Source: Neodiprion pinetum (taxonomy: Eukaryota; Arthropoda; Insecta; Hymenoptera; Diprionidae). From it: a DNA stretch of 64,000 bases. How positions within the stretch are numbered: position 1 is the stretch's first letter; each line of letters starts with the position of its first letter. The notes under the pieces are model-generated. The model was not told where the DNA came from and searched no databases. It was given only the letters and a program-made list of their open reading frames with translations. Shown piece by piece: positions 1-15,068 of this stretch. The DNA is taken from contig NC_060238.1 of the NCBI RefSeq assembly GCF_021155775.2, forward strand, positions 1,412,001 to 1,476,000. The letters run 5' to 3'. The translations under genes were made by a program, and so were the position numbers.

Positions 1-3000
1 CGTTTTCTTTTTTTTTTTTTAATTTCATTTTTCTATCATTCAAGAATTAGTGTTAGATTTTAGGTTGATTCTCATAACTGTTGCAGCCGAATGGCCATTT
101 TGGCACTGCCTATACAACAGCATGCAGTGGTTAGCGGCAAGAAAAACCGATTATCTTTATCATCATCATCATGATCATTATCTCGATCATATTTCGACGG
201 TATCGATTAATCGTTTTTGAAAATTATGAAATGGTAAATTAGTTGCGATCAGTGATATAACGACTGGGCTGCAGAATTATTATAAGGCAACTTCGATTAA
301 TCGATTAGTCGGATAAACGATTAAACGAAAAAACAATTGACCGAAATCGTCGATTAACCGAGTCGTCGAAACTTCCAATTAATCAATTAATCGCACTGCA
401 TTAATACGTATACCTATAACTTATACACTTTATATTGGACTCTTTAACGAATGAAATAACAGACACGACAAGGCCTCTAATACCGCACGTACGGTTATAC
501 CAGGTATACATTATCATACTCTATGAGACGAGAGGAAAACACGGAGACGTGAAAAAAGACACTCGTTCACATTGAAGAAAAACAATACGAGTCTAATTAT
601 ATCGGTTTCTTTTTCTTATTCTCATTCTGGTTCGTTTGTTGTTTTTCTTTCGTTTTTCGTTTTTTTCTTGTCTTCTTTTTTTCATTATCTTTTCTTTTCT
701 TTTTTTCATTTTACTTTTTCACAGACAGCGGCGCGCGCGTTTATCGTTTGTTCCACATCTGTCTCTACGAACAGACATTCTCCAACTACCAACCACGATG
801 ATACCCGAATGCCTGCACGTTACGGAATCTACATAATATGGTGAAACAAAGGTGTAAACGATTTTTTCGAACAATGAAATAAAAACGGTAATATTTAGTC
901 GTTCGCTAACTTCAAAAGTCTCTCATATTGTATCAATCCTATGCGAGATACATTATATATTGTATACGTATATATACATAGGCACTAGGGGCGTGGTTTT
1001 TCTAAAAGAAGCAGCTACGCGTTTCCATTTCTGCATTTTACACTCAGTTCGCAATTTTGGAGCATTTCTAATTTATCTCTCTTCTTTCTTTCTTTCTTTT
1101 TTTTTTTTTGGTTTCCTCATCGACCAAAAGCATGTTCGATTCTTATTCCTGACGATTGGTCGGTTTATCCGTTGCTCACACGTTCTTTCTTTATCTCTCT
1201 CTCTCTCTCTCTTCCTCTCTTTTATTCTAACCTCTCCATCTTATACCTAGTTTGAAATTTTTAAAGCCTGCCTGCACGCCTCGCTCACTCTAATCTCGAC
1301 ATATTTTCACTGTACGAAAAATTTCCACCCGCAAGCTGATCGTAACAATATTACGTACTTGTGCCAGTCGAATTCTTGACGTCAAGCTATAAAGCGAAAG
1401 ATATTCGACCTCGAATCGAACTCAATATGGTTAATGAATTCGGGCCTCTATCAACATCCCCGCAGCACATATCCTTATCCTATGCTATCGCATCGTAATC
1501 ACTGTATACGTATATGTCTTATTGCGGTTGACGTTGACAATCTTAAAAGAAGCTTTTACACACACCTGTACAAACGTAGAATAATACGTATACAGCTATA
1601 CGTGAATATATGTATACGCTTCCTGGTTTTATCGAACGAGTTATACTCAAGTTCGTTGCACGAAGGAGGAAGAAGTAAAGAAGATGATAATTGAATCGAG
1701 TGACGTTCGTTCGTTCGTTCGCGTTGTATAGTGGAGGAAAACGTATTTATAATATATTAAAAGTTGAAACACGATTCCATCGATCCATTGATTGATTGAT
1801 TCGTTCATTCGTTCATTCGTTCATTGATAAAACGCTGTACGTGCATACATGGATATAGGAAGGTGGTATACACCGTGAGTTGTACATTATTAAAGACATA
1901 CGCGAATGGAATATATAATTACACGTCCATCTTTCAATTCAAATATTACTATTCAATATGTATTTACGTACACGCTGGCTGTCAATGTTTCAAACTGATT
2001 CACGTGTCCTTAAAATCACCGCCAATTCTTCTTTCGATGCCAAATAGGCGTATAACAATAAATCGGTTTTAACAAAAATGACGATTAAGCGAGTAAAATT
2101 ATCGACTCAGGACTTGTGTCATAATATTCGGTTCAACGTTCTAACTGAACGACTAGGATACGGTCGATAGGATTGTATGTTTTTCATCTATGGTGAGAAG
2201 GTTGATATCCACTTCAGTCTGTATATCGATAAGTTGATTTTATTTGCATTCTTTCTTGCTAAAATGAATATATTATGCCAGGTATTACGTATCATTTACA
2301 GCCATGGTTTCTCCATGGTATGCAAAAATTATCATGAAATTCAGTGTACCAAGTCGAAAGATTGAGGTAATTAAGCACAGAATCTTTATTAATTAAGATA
2401 GATTTGAATAATCACGAACGGATTGACAGGTTGTGGGGAAAAAACAAGTTTCAAATAATTCAGAAACAGCTACTTTTTGCGAGATCGAAAAAATCGTATA
2501 AAAAAAATCCCGAAGCAAATCAAAAATGGTGAAGGGAAAAATCGTTTCTCGCGTCATATGCGGAGTTGATCTTTCCTTCTCCTCCTAATTTTTTTCTCGT
2601 ATATGCCGATAATCGTAGGCGGCGCGTGTCTCATTCTCTCTCCACAACTTATTATAGAGGCGTTGGTACTACTGACGTCACGGACTGACGTCGTCGTCGT
2701 CTTAGTTTACCATCCCCCGCAAATATGATAATCATAATAACGAAAATACATCAATCTTTAAAAATATATATATACATATATATTTTATGAACTAGTTTTT
2801 TGTGTTTCGTTTTATTTTTTTGTTCTCGTTTTCTTCAACCCTGATACTACTTCGGATACTTACACGTGAAATTGGCAACCTTGCTGAATTTAATACAGGT
2901 ATATATAGATGCAGATGGTATAGGTATAACCTGTACACGATATAAAAAAAAAAAAAATTGTCACGCGCATGCAGTAACATTATAGCAGCTGAACAGAGAA

Positions 3001-4303
3001 CTGCATTAGCGGTGACGTGCAACTATATTTGGCACCTACTCGCTTGCTTATACAGAGAATATTTCTTTGTCAAGCATTCATTCGGGTTGAAACGGAATGG
3101 AAATGAAATGTGCATAGATAGGGAGAATGTAAACTGACAGTCGGTATGTTTATACAGTAAAACAACCGTTTTTTTTTTTTTTTTTTTTGTGTGTATAATG
3201 CAAGGTTGTTGTATTAGCACTACCATACGACTTGATCAATTAATTGTTCGCGGGGAAAAAACGACAACGATCGGGAGAAAATTGATAAGAAACTTGTTAC
3301 GTCGAGAGATTCAAAATTTGATATCAGATTCGTAATAAGCGACCCTAAAAACCACGATATGCTATCTTGTTATAAAAATTTACTCGGAAGAATAAAGTGT
3401 GACTCAAAGGGTTAAAGGGAAATAAATTTATACATTTACACGTACATATGTATATATATACACACACACACGCGCACGTATGGAACATTCGCGAGTGTCC
3501 TCCCATCCTTTTTCGGAAAAATTAGGTCACGGTGGCGTTTCGACACAAGTTTTTTTTCCTCCCCACCCTCTCTCTCTCTTTTTTCCCTCGCTGCTCGCTG
3601 CGCACAGATCGATTATACATACACAAGGATATTATCCGAAAAGGCAATCGTGCGTATATACAATATATATCAAGATTAAAAACGATTAAAAACTGGGTTT
3701 TTCTAATTCTAATGTACACGGATTGATTTATACAGGTATATTTATCTATATAAAAGAAGAAAAACAACGACTTGAATGGAGAAAGAAAAGAGAAAATAAG
3801 GAAAAAAAAAATATTAACTCGATTCGAAGCGGGGTGAAAATTACTTTTGTCAATTTGTACGTCTCGCTTATATCCTGTTCAATATTACACATGAATACAT
3901 ATAAGGTGTATACGATATGCTTTCGTAAACGAATGACGCACCGTCCGTGGCTATATAATTTATACAGTTTTTTCTTTTTTTTTTTGTTTTCCGTTTTAGT
4001 TTTCATTTTCCGTCCATTTTTCACCCTCTTTACCCAAACATACGTTTCTTGATGAATTTAAAATTTCCCTCCTCCGCCACTCTTTCCCTTTATATCGTCG
4101 TAAGTGGATAAAAAGTGTGCGGATTGCTTTAATTTTTATTCGTTGTCGTTTTTGTATCGAAATTCTCCGACCGCAGAAGCAGAGATCAGCATCCGCAGAG
4201 ATTTCAAGCGCAATACTTAAACTTCTCGCCCACGCCGCTGAATTCAGTAACCCTATTTTTGTGCACAACGTTGCCAAACCTTTCCGTTCGCCAATATACC
4301 GCA

Positions 4304-4305
<2 letters not shown>

Positions 4306-4358
<53 letters not shown>
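4306..4358. repeat. (TA)n microsatellite
   Basis: Uninterrupted alternating TA for about 53 bases. It is perfect, so it is expected to be length-polymorphic. Confidence 0.95.
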
Positions 4359-4362
<4 letters not shown>

Positions 4363-5573
4363 ACATCAAGTTTTACAGGTAAATACGCATGCGTGTTACA
4401 AATTTTTTTCTTTTCTTTTTTTTTTTTTTTTTCAAAATTCAAGTCTAAAACATTGTTCGACACGACGAATAAAAAAGATACCGTCCAAGTTTCACATTTT
4501 GATATTGAAGAAATAGAAGCAAAAGAGATGAGAATGGACGAAAAAAAGAAAAAGAAGAAAAAAAAAAAAAACACGGCAAATACACCGCATCGTGTGTATA
4601 TTTGTTATTAAAAAACCGGTTTTCTCTCTTGTCCGTGTTTAGTGAATAATTATACTTATTCCGCACGTTCGTACGTTCGTATGTATTATACGTACACACA
4701 TGATCTTGACGTGCAGTTCGATTTCTCGCCTCACCGCAAGAAGAAGAACGGAAAACAAGGTGGGGAGGGAGGAGATCGGTTAGATCACGAGTAAAAATAT
4801 GTAAGAGACAGACGCAAGTGTGCGTACGTGTTAAAAATGTTATGTGCAAAAATTTCGTACAATTTCAAACCAATAACACACCGTTTAACTCTCGATGGAT
4901 GGGGATTGTGCCTGAATTGCGTAGAGCCGCGTGAGAAAACAGCGGCGTTATAACGATCGGAAAAATAAATTTCATTTTCACATTTCACACACACACACGT
5001 ATATTGTGTGCCTTGTAATTAAAATACGTACACGTATATCGTACGCGTAAGAAAGTAGAAGAATAAGAAGCGGGGTAAAAGCAAACTATAATTTTGAGGA
5101 AAATTATATACCGACAAACAAACGTCGGATGAAAAGAGATAAAAATTTAAATATGCAACGTAACTATCTCATGCAAATTTATAACACAATGCGCAAAAAC
5201 GCAAACGTTCAAGTAAAAATTAAAATACAAACGCTTGTTAACTTGGATCACGTGTTACGTGTGTTAATTTTGAATCTGACAAATTTTCGCTGTCCTATTT
5301 TTTTACTCGACGCGATGAAGAGTAAATAAGTAAATGATAAATAACTGAAAAAAAAAACAAAACCCACGACAAAGATGAATAATAATAACAACGACGATGA
5401 TGTCAACGATTAATTTGTCATCTTCGATTCGTTTTTTTTTTTTTTTTTTTCGCACAACTTTACCCTTTCAACTTTTATTTTTTTCTCTATTCAATTGAAA
5501 GATACAATTAATGATAATTCATCCGAGGCGAGGTGATGATGACGACGATGATGACGAAGATGAAAACAACGAC

Positions 5574-5633
<60 letters not shown>
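5574..5633. repeat. (AAT)n microsatellite
   Basis: About 20 perfect AAT units, preceded by GAT/GAC-rich imperfect triplets (5536-5573). Read on the minus strand it yields a spurious poly-tyrosine frame. Confidence 0.95.
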
Positions 5634-5634
<1 letters not shown>

Positions 5635-8600
5635 GAATAGGTATGAAAGGGTATTGAAAGATATGAAAAAAAAAAAATTAAAAACTAATGTAGACATGAT
5701 GGAAAATAATTCTTTCGTTCACCTTTTTTTTTCTTTTTTTAGGGTTCAGTTTGTATAATATTTATCATTTTATCATGCAATTCGAGAAAACTTACAGGAA
5801 ATGCACGATCCTGCACGTACTGTCCAAATTCCGGTGTAGTGTCCAAGATGATAGGAGAGTCCATGATTCGCTTTTTTCTTTTCTTTTCTTTATTTCTATC
5901 GTTTTTCTTGACGGTTTTTTTTTTTTGTACACGTTTGGTTCTTATTCTTTCCGATCTTTGTTATATAGAAATAAACAACGATGCTGGTATTATTTACTTG
6001 TGAAATATAGTAAAAATAAGTGGTAGCAGTAATAATAATAATAATAATAATGATAATAATAATAACAGTAGTAGTAGTAACAGTAAGAATACGTCGATTG
6101 GCCGAGATTTTATACCGAAACTACCAAGTAAGAAATATGTCTTTCGTTTTTACGATCAAATTCAAGTTTTGAAACAAAATAATTGTAATTGACGGTCTCA
6201 ATTGATTGTTCTCTGAGGGTTCGACGGTTGAGTAGGTAGGGAAAAAAAAAAAAAAAAAAATAACGAAACAACAAAAATTGCACGTACAAAGCGTGGATTA
6301 GAAAAACAAAAGTGTGTGGAAAAAAAAAAAAAGAAAAACAACAATAAACGGTTTAGAGAGAGTAAAGAAAAACCACAAATAATTATAAAAATCGAATATG
6401 TTACGACAAACGTTATTTATTACGTTACGTATTATATAAAATTAAGAAGACGAAGATGAAAAAAAAACCACACATTTAATACGTGTCAATCAATGTGTCG
6501 TGTTAAGTAAACTATCTATCAAATTATTATGTACCAAATTATATTTACCAAAATATTAGCGGACTGGCGAATTTTTTTTTTTATTTTAAAAAATTTTTTT
6601 TCATTCCTTTCTTTTTTCCGAATTTTCTTTTGCTTCCGATTCTCGTTGGTCGTTTTTTCTTTTTCTTTTTTTTTTTCAACAGCAACGCGATTCAATACGT
6701 GGTTTTTCACACAACTGCTTCAGCAGGACACACCACAAATCAATTGCAGGTTAATTACAATCACAAATTACACGTATTTGAAAACACAAACGGTTTAATT
6801 AAATTGTCTCGATTCGTTTCTTCTCTCTCTCTCTCTCTCTCTTTTTTTTTTTTATATATATTACTGTTGTTATCGCTATTGTTGTTGTTGTTGTTGTTGT
6901 TATTATTATTATTATTATTATCGTATCTATTACCTTTAATTTTCCGCAAGTTCTTTTCTTCCGCGCACTCGTATCTAGAGTTTTGTACAGCCGATCCGCA
7001 CTACATGTATGATTGTCGAGAGAGCAGGTACGGAGGTACGTATATATACAGAACGCACGTTATACGCATATAACCTAGGTGTATTTATTTTCCGTTCTGA
7101 CTCACTTTCGTGGACCGAACGAACTGCCGAACTGCCGACCGCAAGTCGCCAGCATCAGCGACGATCACGTCGGCTATTATAATACGTATCTCTGGGTATC
7201 TTCCACCACCACCACCACCACTATCACAATCACAATATCACAATCGCAATCACCGGCACTCGACTATATTATTACCTATATCTCGTAATGGTGTACTCAC
7301 GATGCCAAAAATAAACGACAATAAACAACAATTAACATCACCTCGTTTGCTCTCGTCAAAAACTTCTTACGTCATTCGTTCGTTTATTTATTTATTTATT
7401 TATTCGTTCGTTGAAATAATTTTATTTTATTTATTTGTTTGTTTGTTTTTTTTTTGTTTTAGAGAAATGTAGAAAAGAGGACGAGAATCTTCTACGATGT
7501 TTTGATTTTATATTTAAAATATTTTTTACAACAATATATTATTATCACTTTGCGCCGCGTTTTTAGTTGCAACGTTCCTTACAACAATATCCGATCACAG
7601 CGTTCATCTTTTGGAGAAGGAGGATGAAGATTATTTTCTTTTTTTTTTCTCTCTCTCTCTCCTCGAAACCCCCTTTTTTCTATTTTGCTTTCAAATTCTA
7701 TCGTTAAACTATTATTATTATTACTATTATTATTACCTCGCTATTATATATTCGCGCGTTGCGTGTATGATACATATAATTCATTGAGAAACGATGTACA
7801 CATGATATATTTGATAAATATAATATACATACGTATATGTATTTATTCTGCGAGAAAATGAAGTAACAAAACAAGTGAAAGAAAAGAAAAGAATAAGAAG
7901 AATTATTACAACGAAGGAAACTGTACGAGAAAACGGGGAAAATTACGCGCAGTCCGCTTCTCTCGGCGTTAAAACCTTTACTGAAGTCTAGAGGGTCGGG
8001 CATATACGCGTTATATCTCGCTGAAACGAACGGGTGAGAGAGGAGAGAAAAAGACGAAGGAGAGAGAGAGAGGGAATCTATACTCTGACTATGAACAAGA
8101 ACATATGTGCACGTGTATATATATATATACACACACATACATTACAGGTGCGCCCCGACAAGTTAAACCTTACACACTTGTAAATTCCTAGGCATAATAC
8201 GTACACGGATTATATCGTTAATACATCAAGAAAAAAAAAAAAAAAAAAAAAAAAAAACACGCGCGCGTATATTCACGCATATTGTTGCACTCTTCGAGAT
8301 CTCTGCGAAAAGAACGACCGAGTGAGTGAGTGAGTGAGAGAGAGAGAGACAGAGAGAGAAGGAGAGGAGAGAATTTCGATGCGAGGCCGTAAGGAACATT
8401 CACACGTCATGTGTTTGCGTGTGTCGTATCGCTGTATTATTCGCGGCTGTTCCATGGAACGTGCCAAGTCATTCCACCGCCTTCGAGAAACGCACCTCGC
8501 GCGATCTTTCTACAACATCACATGCGTGTGTGTGCGTGTGTGTGTGTATAATATATAAAATATAAGTAAGAAACGAACGAATATCACGTTTAACACAAGG

Positions 8601-9372
8601 AATGATTTCTGGAATGAATCGATCGATCGAGAATAATGTTACCGGCACGGAAAGACGAGTCGTTGTGTTATTTTTGCACGCGCGTGTTATATTTAGTTAT
8701 GTCTATAATGAGAATTAAATTTTATTTCACACGTTGTACGCAGGTAACGAGTTCTCAATTACGGTTGTACGCATTTATTTTACCGTATCGTACACGCTGC
8801 ATAATATTATTCGAAGGTGTCGGTGTTCGTTCGATTGTCGATTTTTTCGAATTTTTTTTCTACCATTCTTCCGTCGATTCAATTCGATGCAATTTTAATT
8901 GCATATGGTATATGGTAGATAAGTACTGCGAATAAATTTAGAGGCAAGAATGTTTAAAAAAAAAAAAAAAATACAAATGATAAAATATAGCAATACGAAT
9001 TACATTGACAAAGAAGAAAGAAAAATAAAATGGAAAAATGGGTAATTACGAGCATACGTATGTACACCTAATGTACGTATACATATATGTATATTATATA
9101 TCGGTATGTGTTTAACGCCCCTCTCGCCGCGACGACGCGAGGAGAGAAAAAACGACTCTCCCTGACTCAACCTCGGAATCGACCGACTTTGTTACGTGCG
9201 CGTATGAGAAACGTGTTCGTTCCGTAAGTATGGGCGTGTGCATACGTATACATACGTACATACCGGCGAACCGATGCGGCGCTCACCTTTTATAGTCTTT
9301 TCGAAGTGCTGCTAGTTAGTCAGTCAGTCAGTCAGCGTAATGCACAGGCTCGCATGTATGTAGATATAGGTA

Positions 9373-9416
9373 TACATACATACATGCATACATACATACA
9401 TACATACATACATACA
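9373..9416. repeat. (CATA)n microsatellite
   Basis: Roughly ten CATA units with one TGCA interruption. Confidence 0.9.
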
Positions 9417-11099
9417 CCGTGCGTAAAGATTTTTATACAAGTTTTGAATCGGTGCAAATCGTCGCGCGATATTATGACGTACAGTAACTTGTTTGGGGGT
9501 TGGGAAAAATTTTCTATCGAGACGCGCCCGGGATGTTCGGGATCGTTGTTTAAAAAAAATAAAATAAAATAAGAAAGGAAAGCCTGAAGATATCAAAGTG
9601 TCCCGTATAATAGACTAGAAAACCTGTCTCTCCGAACCATTTCCGGTGTAGACCCAAATCGGGGTCCGATATATGGAGGTACGTGCATATACGCATAGGT
9701 ATACATAAACAACCTGCGTTGGATAGATTCCATGGAAGATAGCCATGTGTTTGTGTAAACGCCCGTATACCTCTCCGAGTGCACACCTGAACTATGTATT
9801 GATTAAGTAGGTGATATAAATTAGTACATAAGGAGAGTGTATACAAGTTGGGATCGATTTTGTGGGATCTTTGCTCGTAAAGTATGACGACAAAGGAACC
9901 AATTACCTCTCTTTGCAGACAACGAGTGTACGTACAATGTGTATATATATATGTATATATATATATATATGTATATATATATACATGTGTATATATGGGG
10001 CATTCCACGTCAAACTAAGGCATCATCGGCTTTCGCTCCCCGAGACCCTGATGCCCGATGAATATTGTTGATATGTTTCGATGAAAAATTATACCTACAA
10101 TTATTTCGAAATATTTCCACAATTTTGTAAAATTGAGGAATCGAAAATGCATCTTTTCGTCACGACTTGAAAACGGGATGAAAAAGTCGAATCTCTTTTT
10201 CAATTATTCCGATCAGCAGTGAGAAGAGTTATTGTTAGTACATGTTATCATGTGGCAGTAAATAATAACAGAGACACAAGAATTGACGTGTAAGGTTGTC
10301 TGCACTGCAAGTAGTGCACAATCATCGTCGTCATAGTCGTCGAATTCGTCGTGGTTAATTCTGGCTACTGATTAATCCAATTCAAATCTCATGCGTGATA
10401 CGAAATCATGCACGCCCACGCAAATTTTCGCGCCAATTAAACAAATATAAACGGATATAACGTGCATCGTACGGTTCGTATTTATTGCAGCTAAATTTAT
10501 TAGAAAGTAGAATACGGAAGATATTTATTAACACGGATGCGAAAGAAATAATTTCACGCGAAATGTGAAGATAAAGAAAATAATGCTGAAAACGAAATAA
10601 AATCTTCTATTAGATGTATACGCGATAGAGGTGCTCAGAAAAGTGAAAGAATGTATAAAATTGAACGAAAACAAAAAATAACGTATTGTTATATTATTTT
10701 ATAAAAGAGAATATAACAGTCGAAGAGTAATTGGGAGAAAAAAGAATAATACAAGTCTCTTTGATTTTTTTTTTACTTCTTGTAGAATATTATTTTAATT
10801 CTTTGTATTACAAAAAAAAAAAAAAATTATACAGAGGTGTAAAGAAACCGCGTTTTCTGGTTTTAATATCGCGAGAGAAATGCGATGGTATTATTGCGTT
10901 GCCCGCGGGTGACGACGACGATGATTTGACAGAGGAATCGTAAAACAAGACTAGAGGAGAGGAGGATCGGCTAAAGGAAGTACGAGACTCTAGTCGAAGT
11001 GGTGAAGGAATTTCGTCTGTAGAAATGCCAGACGAATCAATGGCAGCTATTTCTAGACGAGCAGCAGCAGCAGCAGCAGCAACGGCAGCGAGATATGCC

Positions 11100-11199
11100 N
11101 NNNNNNNNNNNNNNNNNNNNNNNNNNNNNNNNNNNNNNNNNNNNNNNNNNNNNNNNNNNNNNNNNNNNNNNNNNNNNNNNNNNNNNNNNNNNNNNNNNN
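11100..11199. other. Assembly gap (100 N)
   Basis: Exactly 100 N, the conventional size for a gap of unknown length. It is flanked on the left by a (CAG)n-like tract (about 11061-11081) and on the right by (CT)n, so the break was probably caused by simple repeats. Confidence 0.98.
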
Positions 11200-14100
11200 T
11201 CTCTCTCTCTCTCTTCTCTCTTTCTTCACAATTATTTTTACACAATGTTTCAGGACTTTTGAACAAATTCCTACAATTTCCAACTAACTCCAGTCTGTTT
11301 TACGAATAATATACGACTCGATGCACGGATCCAGATATTACTACGCAGCATCAGCGTCAGCGGAATGCAAGAGGGGTGAAAATTAGATCAAAGATTTCAT
11401 AGAGAGTCGTAACTTGTGTATTATATAGGTACTGCTGAACTTTCTGCAGCTGTTACAACGTAACGACGAATAATAAAACTCGATGGATTTCCCCGACCCT
11501 CGCATAATATACGTTTCGTACATCGATATTGCGTTATTTTTCCTCCTACTATTTTTTTGCTTCTTGTACATCTGCTGCGTTTGACGGAAGTAAAAGATTG
11601 AAACTCTTCTTTGAAGAAAATCTTACGAAACAAGAGGAAAAATAAAAAATAAGGAGGGAGAAGAGAGAAGGCACAACAAAAATAAGGTGCCAAAATTGTT
11701 GTGATATTATCGTATCGCAGATTATTTGAAATATATAATATATATAATAGATGTAATTGTTCTTTTTTTATTTTTTACCTGCACAAATCATTTTTCCGTC
11801 ATCACCATTGCTGCCTAATTAACGAATCAAAGTTTGGTGTCACACGTATATTACGATGCATAGGTACCTTTAGTCAACGCGTCGTGTATACATATTAGAA
11901 TGAAAATTTTTTTTTTTTTACTCAGGCGTACGCATTTAACATACGTTAGAATGTGTACGGATATGTACTGTATACATTTAGTTACACGTATAAGTGAAAT
12001 ATTTAGGTTAATTTCACCGTTCTCTTCTCACTGATATAAAATATAAAGGAGGAGAAAGAGAAGGAGAAGATGACGCACATGGAAAGCGCAGGATCATATA
12101 ACGGTGAATTCGCAAAAACTATTAGAAGCAAATACACGTATACACTTTTAATATACATTATTTTATATAAATTATGTATAATGATAAATATTTTAATTCC
12201 GATCCACGGGTTTTCGATTTTCTTTCATTATTATTATTATATTTTCCAATCGATTATTATTCCGCACAGAAATCGAAGAGCCAGGGAATAGGTGTAGTTA
12301 GTTAGATACATATCTACATAGATAGGTATACGTCTTGTACGTCTATATACAGGCAATGATTGTTCGACGCGACCGGAATTCGTATAATAGCCCGTCTATT
12401 GTGTGAACCTATACCTATGTCGTACACCTATACAATATATTTACACGCATATACCAAGTTATGTATTTTATACCCGTGATCGTCACTATTGTCGTCATAG
12501 TCGCGTCGTCATCTTCCTTCGATGTGCTAAAACACGTTTCCGTGTCAACAGAACAGACGCTCGACATTTATTCTCCAGTCGTCTTTTCGTTCTCTTCTTT
12601 TTTTCCGTATTTCATCGATGCGCGCGAAAAGAGTGCTGATATACCAACCTACCTACGTACATTTATACCTGTACATACCTATATGTGTGTATGAAAGACA
12701 CATTCTACATGTTTGCGCATCATTTAGCGCACGCGACCTACTTAAACGCCCACCACCGCACCCCAATGTCGAGTTGTAAGTTTTGTGTACACTTGTATTT
12801 ATAATACATAATACACCCACCACCCACATCGAAATCCGTCGCTGCAGCCTGTAAGGCGATGGTTAGTTTTCCCAATTTTTTCAACAAATATGGCGGCGGT
12901 TCCATATTTCACGTATTTTTCCAAGATATTTCGGAAACGACTCGACGTATCCGGATGAAATTTTTTCCTACGGATTACTTTCACCGGTTCAGGGTCAGCC
13001 AACATTTCGGAACTCTCGATTTTCGCTTGCATTCCTACGATTTGTCTACCTTTTTTTTTTTTTTTACCGCTTACGCCATCGTCTGAATGAAATCGAATGC
13101 ATTGGGTATACGCATAGCATTTTTTTCGGTGAACAAGACGTACTGGGGGGTTTATCTGTGGTATGTTAGTAAAGATGATAACGTATAATAGCCCCTAGAC
13201 ATATATTTTTGTCGATTTGTTGTCTTTTTTTTTGCCTCTGTTCAGTCACTATCTGTTAATTCTTTGAAACGAAAAGATTAAAACTGACACCTTATCTTTT
13301 ATCAGAGATATTTGAACGAATCATCCGTGATACTTGGATTATATGTATTCAATGAACAATATATCGATGTAATTTTTTTGCGGATATACATGATTTTAGG
13401 TATAACATCGATAATAATATACACAAATAACGGTATTTCGTAATGAGAACCGATGTATAAAAAGATTACAGGTATACAGCGGGAAATTTGTTTAAAAAGA
13501 GCTAGCAAGTAGAATGTATTTGTAGAAGAAGTAAAAAAGAGAAAAGAATATATTTCTCGGTAAAGCGTCGTCAGAGAGTGTATATGAAGAAGATGGAGAA
13601 GAAGAAGAAGATGAAGAAGTGGAAAGCGAAAAAGAAAACCGACGTATATACACATCCAGCTTATAATTCAGTTTTAAAAATAGATAGAGAATATTTGGGA
13701 TGGGCTCGAGTTTCTTTTATATACTGTATATTATAATGCCAACAACCTAACACTGCGATTTTGTTCTTATCATTATTATCTTTGTTATTTCATTCCAACT
13801 TTTCTTTTACCCCGCAACATCAAAAGGATCTAATTTACCCTGAAATTCACGATACTGCGGATGAAAAAATAATTCTTCAAAGGAAAATATGTCTTGTTAT
13901 TATAAAATAACAAGAGAACTCGTTAATTTTTTCAAGTTCCGACTTCATTACCGACATGACGTCATCGCTCGATACATGACGCAGATAATTAGCTACTGTA
14001 CCTACTATACATGATTGCGCGTATGTAAACCTACCTAATCGAACATTGAAGGGTAACAAACTGGAGTGATCCTAAATCTCTGTTAAGACAAGAACAACTC

Positions 14101-15068
14101 GAACGTAGCCTAGAACTTTTAATAGCTAATCGTTGTAATGATCATAATCATCAGCATATTATACCGACAACGATCTAAAACGTATCTAGCTGGACCGTTT
14201 ATTTATAGTTACAATCATCTTCGTCAAAAGAGAGTCGGAGCCGAGCGCAGCAGCTGCTGCTGTTGCTGCTCTTGGCACAGAAGTCATGCATCATACAAAC
14301 GACAAAAAGATTGAAATAAAAAGAGTATACGAAAATTAAAGAAAGAGGACAAATTGCAATCTCCGCCAAGTGTTTATAACAAAGTGACAGTTTTCTTTCA
14401 GCTTGCTATTCTCTACTGTTTCTTAAAATCCAAATAAAAAAAAAACAATAAGAAAAACATCCTTCCCCACCCTCGAAGCATGAACATGTTTTTCGAGAAA
14501 GATGTGCCTACATTCTTTTTTACGAAATCTTTTCATCGATTCCAACCAACACGAACGCATCGTCCGCCATCTGATTGATGATGCATGCATGCGATATATA
14601 CATATATACATATAGGATCATAGTCGACGCGCGTGTCAGCGTAGAAAAACACAACAAATCGTTACGCAACGTGCGAACGAATACCTGCGCTACGCAAAAC
14701 TTTGAAAAAGTGTTACGAATCTCTGAAATGCAGTAAATTATAACTAGGCAGAGCGGTAAGTCATTTTATCAAAACTTGGCCACCTTCAAAGTCACTAAAA
14801 AATTGCAAAATAGTGATTTTTTTTCGCCCAATGTTTCGTTTCTTACGCTAACGTTACTGATTTCAGCTTGATGACAAAGTGTGCATCGTAAGTATGCAAA
14901 ACAAACGAGCATCGATCGATGAAACCTGAAATATAAAAACTTGACGCCAAGACCGTAACAGGAACAACATTGCGGACGTAAAAAACGACCGTAAACTGTG
15001 AAAATTTGCAGAATCTTCTAGCGAGTTCTTTCAAAAAAATACCATAAATTATGAAAATTTGTACTGAC
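11200..15068. other. Non-coding region left of the candidate exon
   Basis: AT-rich with scattered simple repeats; no supported exon. It contains a repeat copy at 14711-14873 that is also found near 49.1 kb, described separately. If the exon at 15069-15323 is real, this stretch is at least partly its downstream intron. Confidence 0.5.
14711..14873 (+). repeat. Interspersed repeat, partial copy related to 48882-49259
   Basis: This segment aligns by eye with about 49085-49259 in the same orientation. Shared blocks in order are GATGCAGTAAATTATA (first G differs here), AAAGTCACTA, ATTGCAAAATAGT, TTTTCGCC, ATTTCGTT-type sequence (here TGTTTCGTT), and the right end ACGCTAACGTTACT...TTCAGC. The left inverted terminus seen in the other copy is not recognisable here, so this copy is truncated or decayed. 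Confidence 0.7.

Larger units (their letters stand above)
1..11099. other. Gene-poor low-complexity AT-rich region
   Basis: About 11 kb of AT-rich sequence with homopolymer A/T runs, (TA)n, (AAT)n, (CATA)n, (CT)n and (CA)n tracts. Every open frame here is short and reads as translated low-complexity sequence (runs of F, S, Y, I, L or K), with no recognisable domain and no set of exons that join in phase. It could be introns or a long 3' untranslated region of the minus-strand gene whose candidate first coding exon lies at 15069-15323, or plain intergenic DNA; the sequence does not decide this. Confidence 0.6.

Noticed and set aside
572..1250. Phe/Ser-rich plus-strand frames
   Set aside because: Translation of T-rich and CT-rich low-complexity DNA; would be hydrophobic by composition alone.
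9996..10200. GGGGCATTCCACGTCAAAC start, reminiscent of a common insect interspersed repeat
   Set aside because: Only one copy in the window and the resemblance is from memory, so it cannot be supported here.
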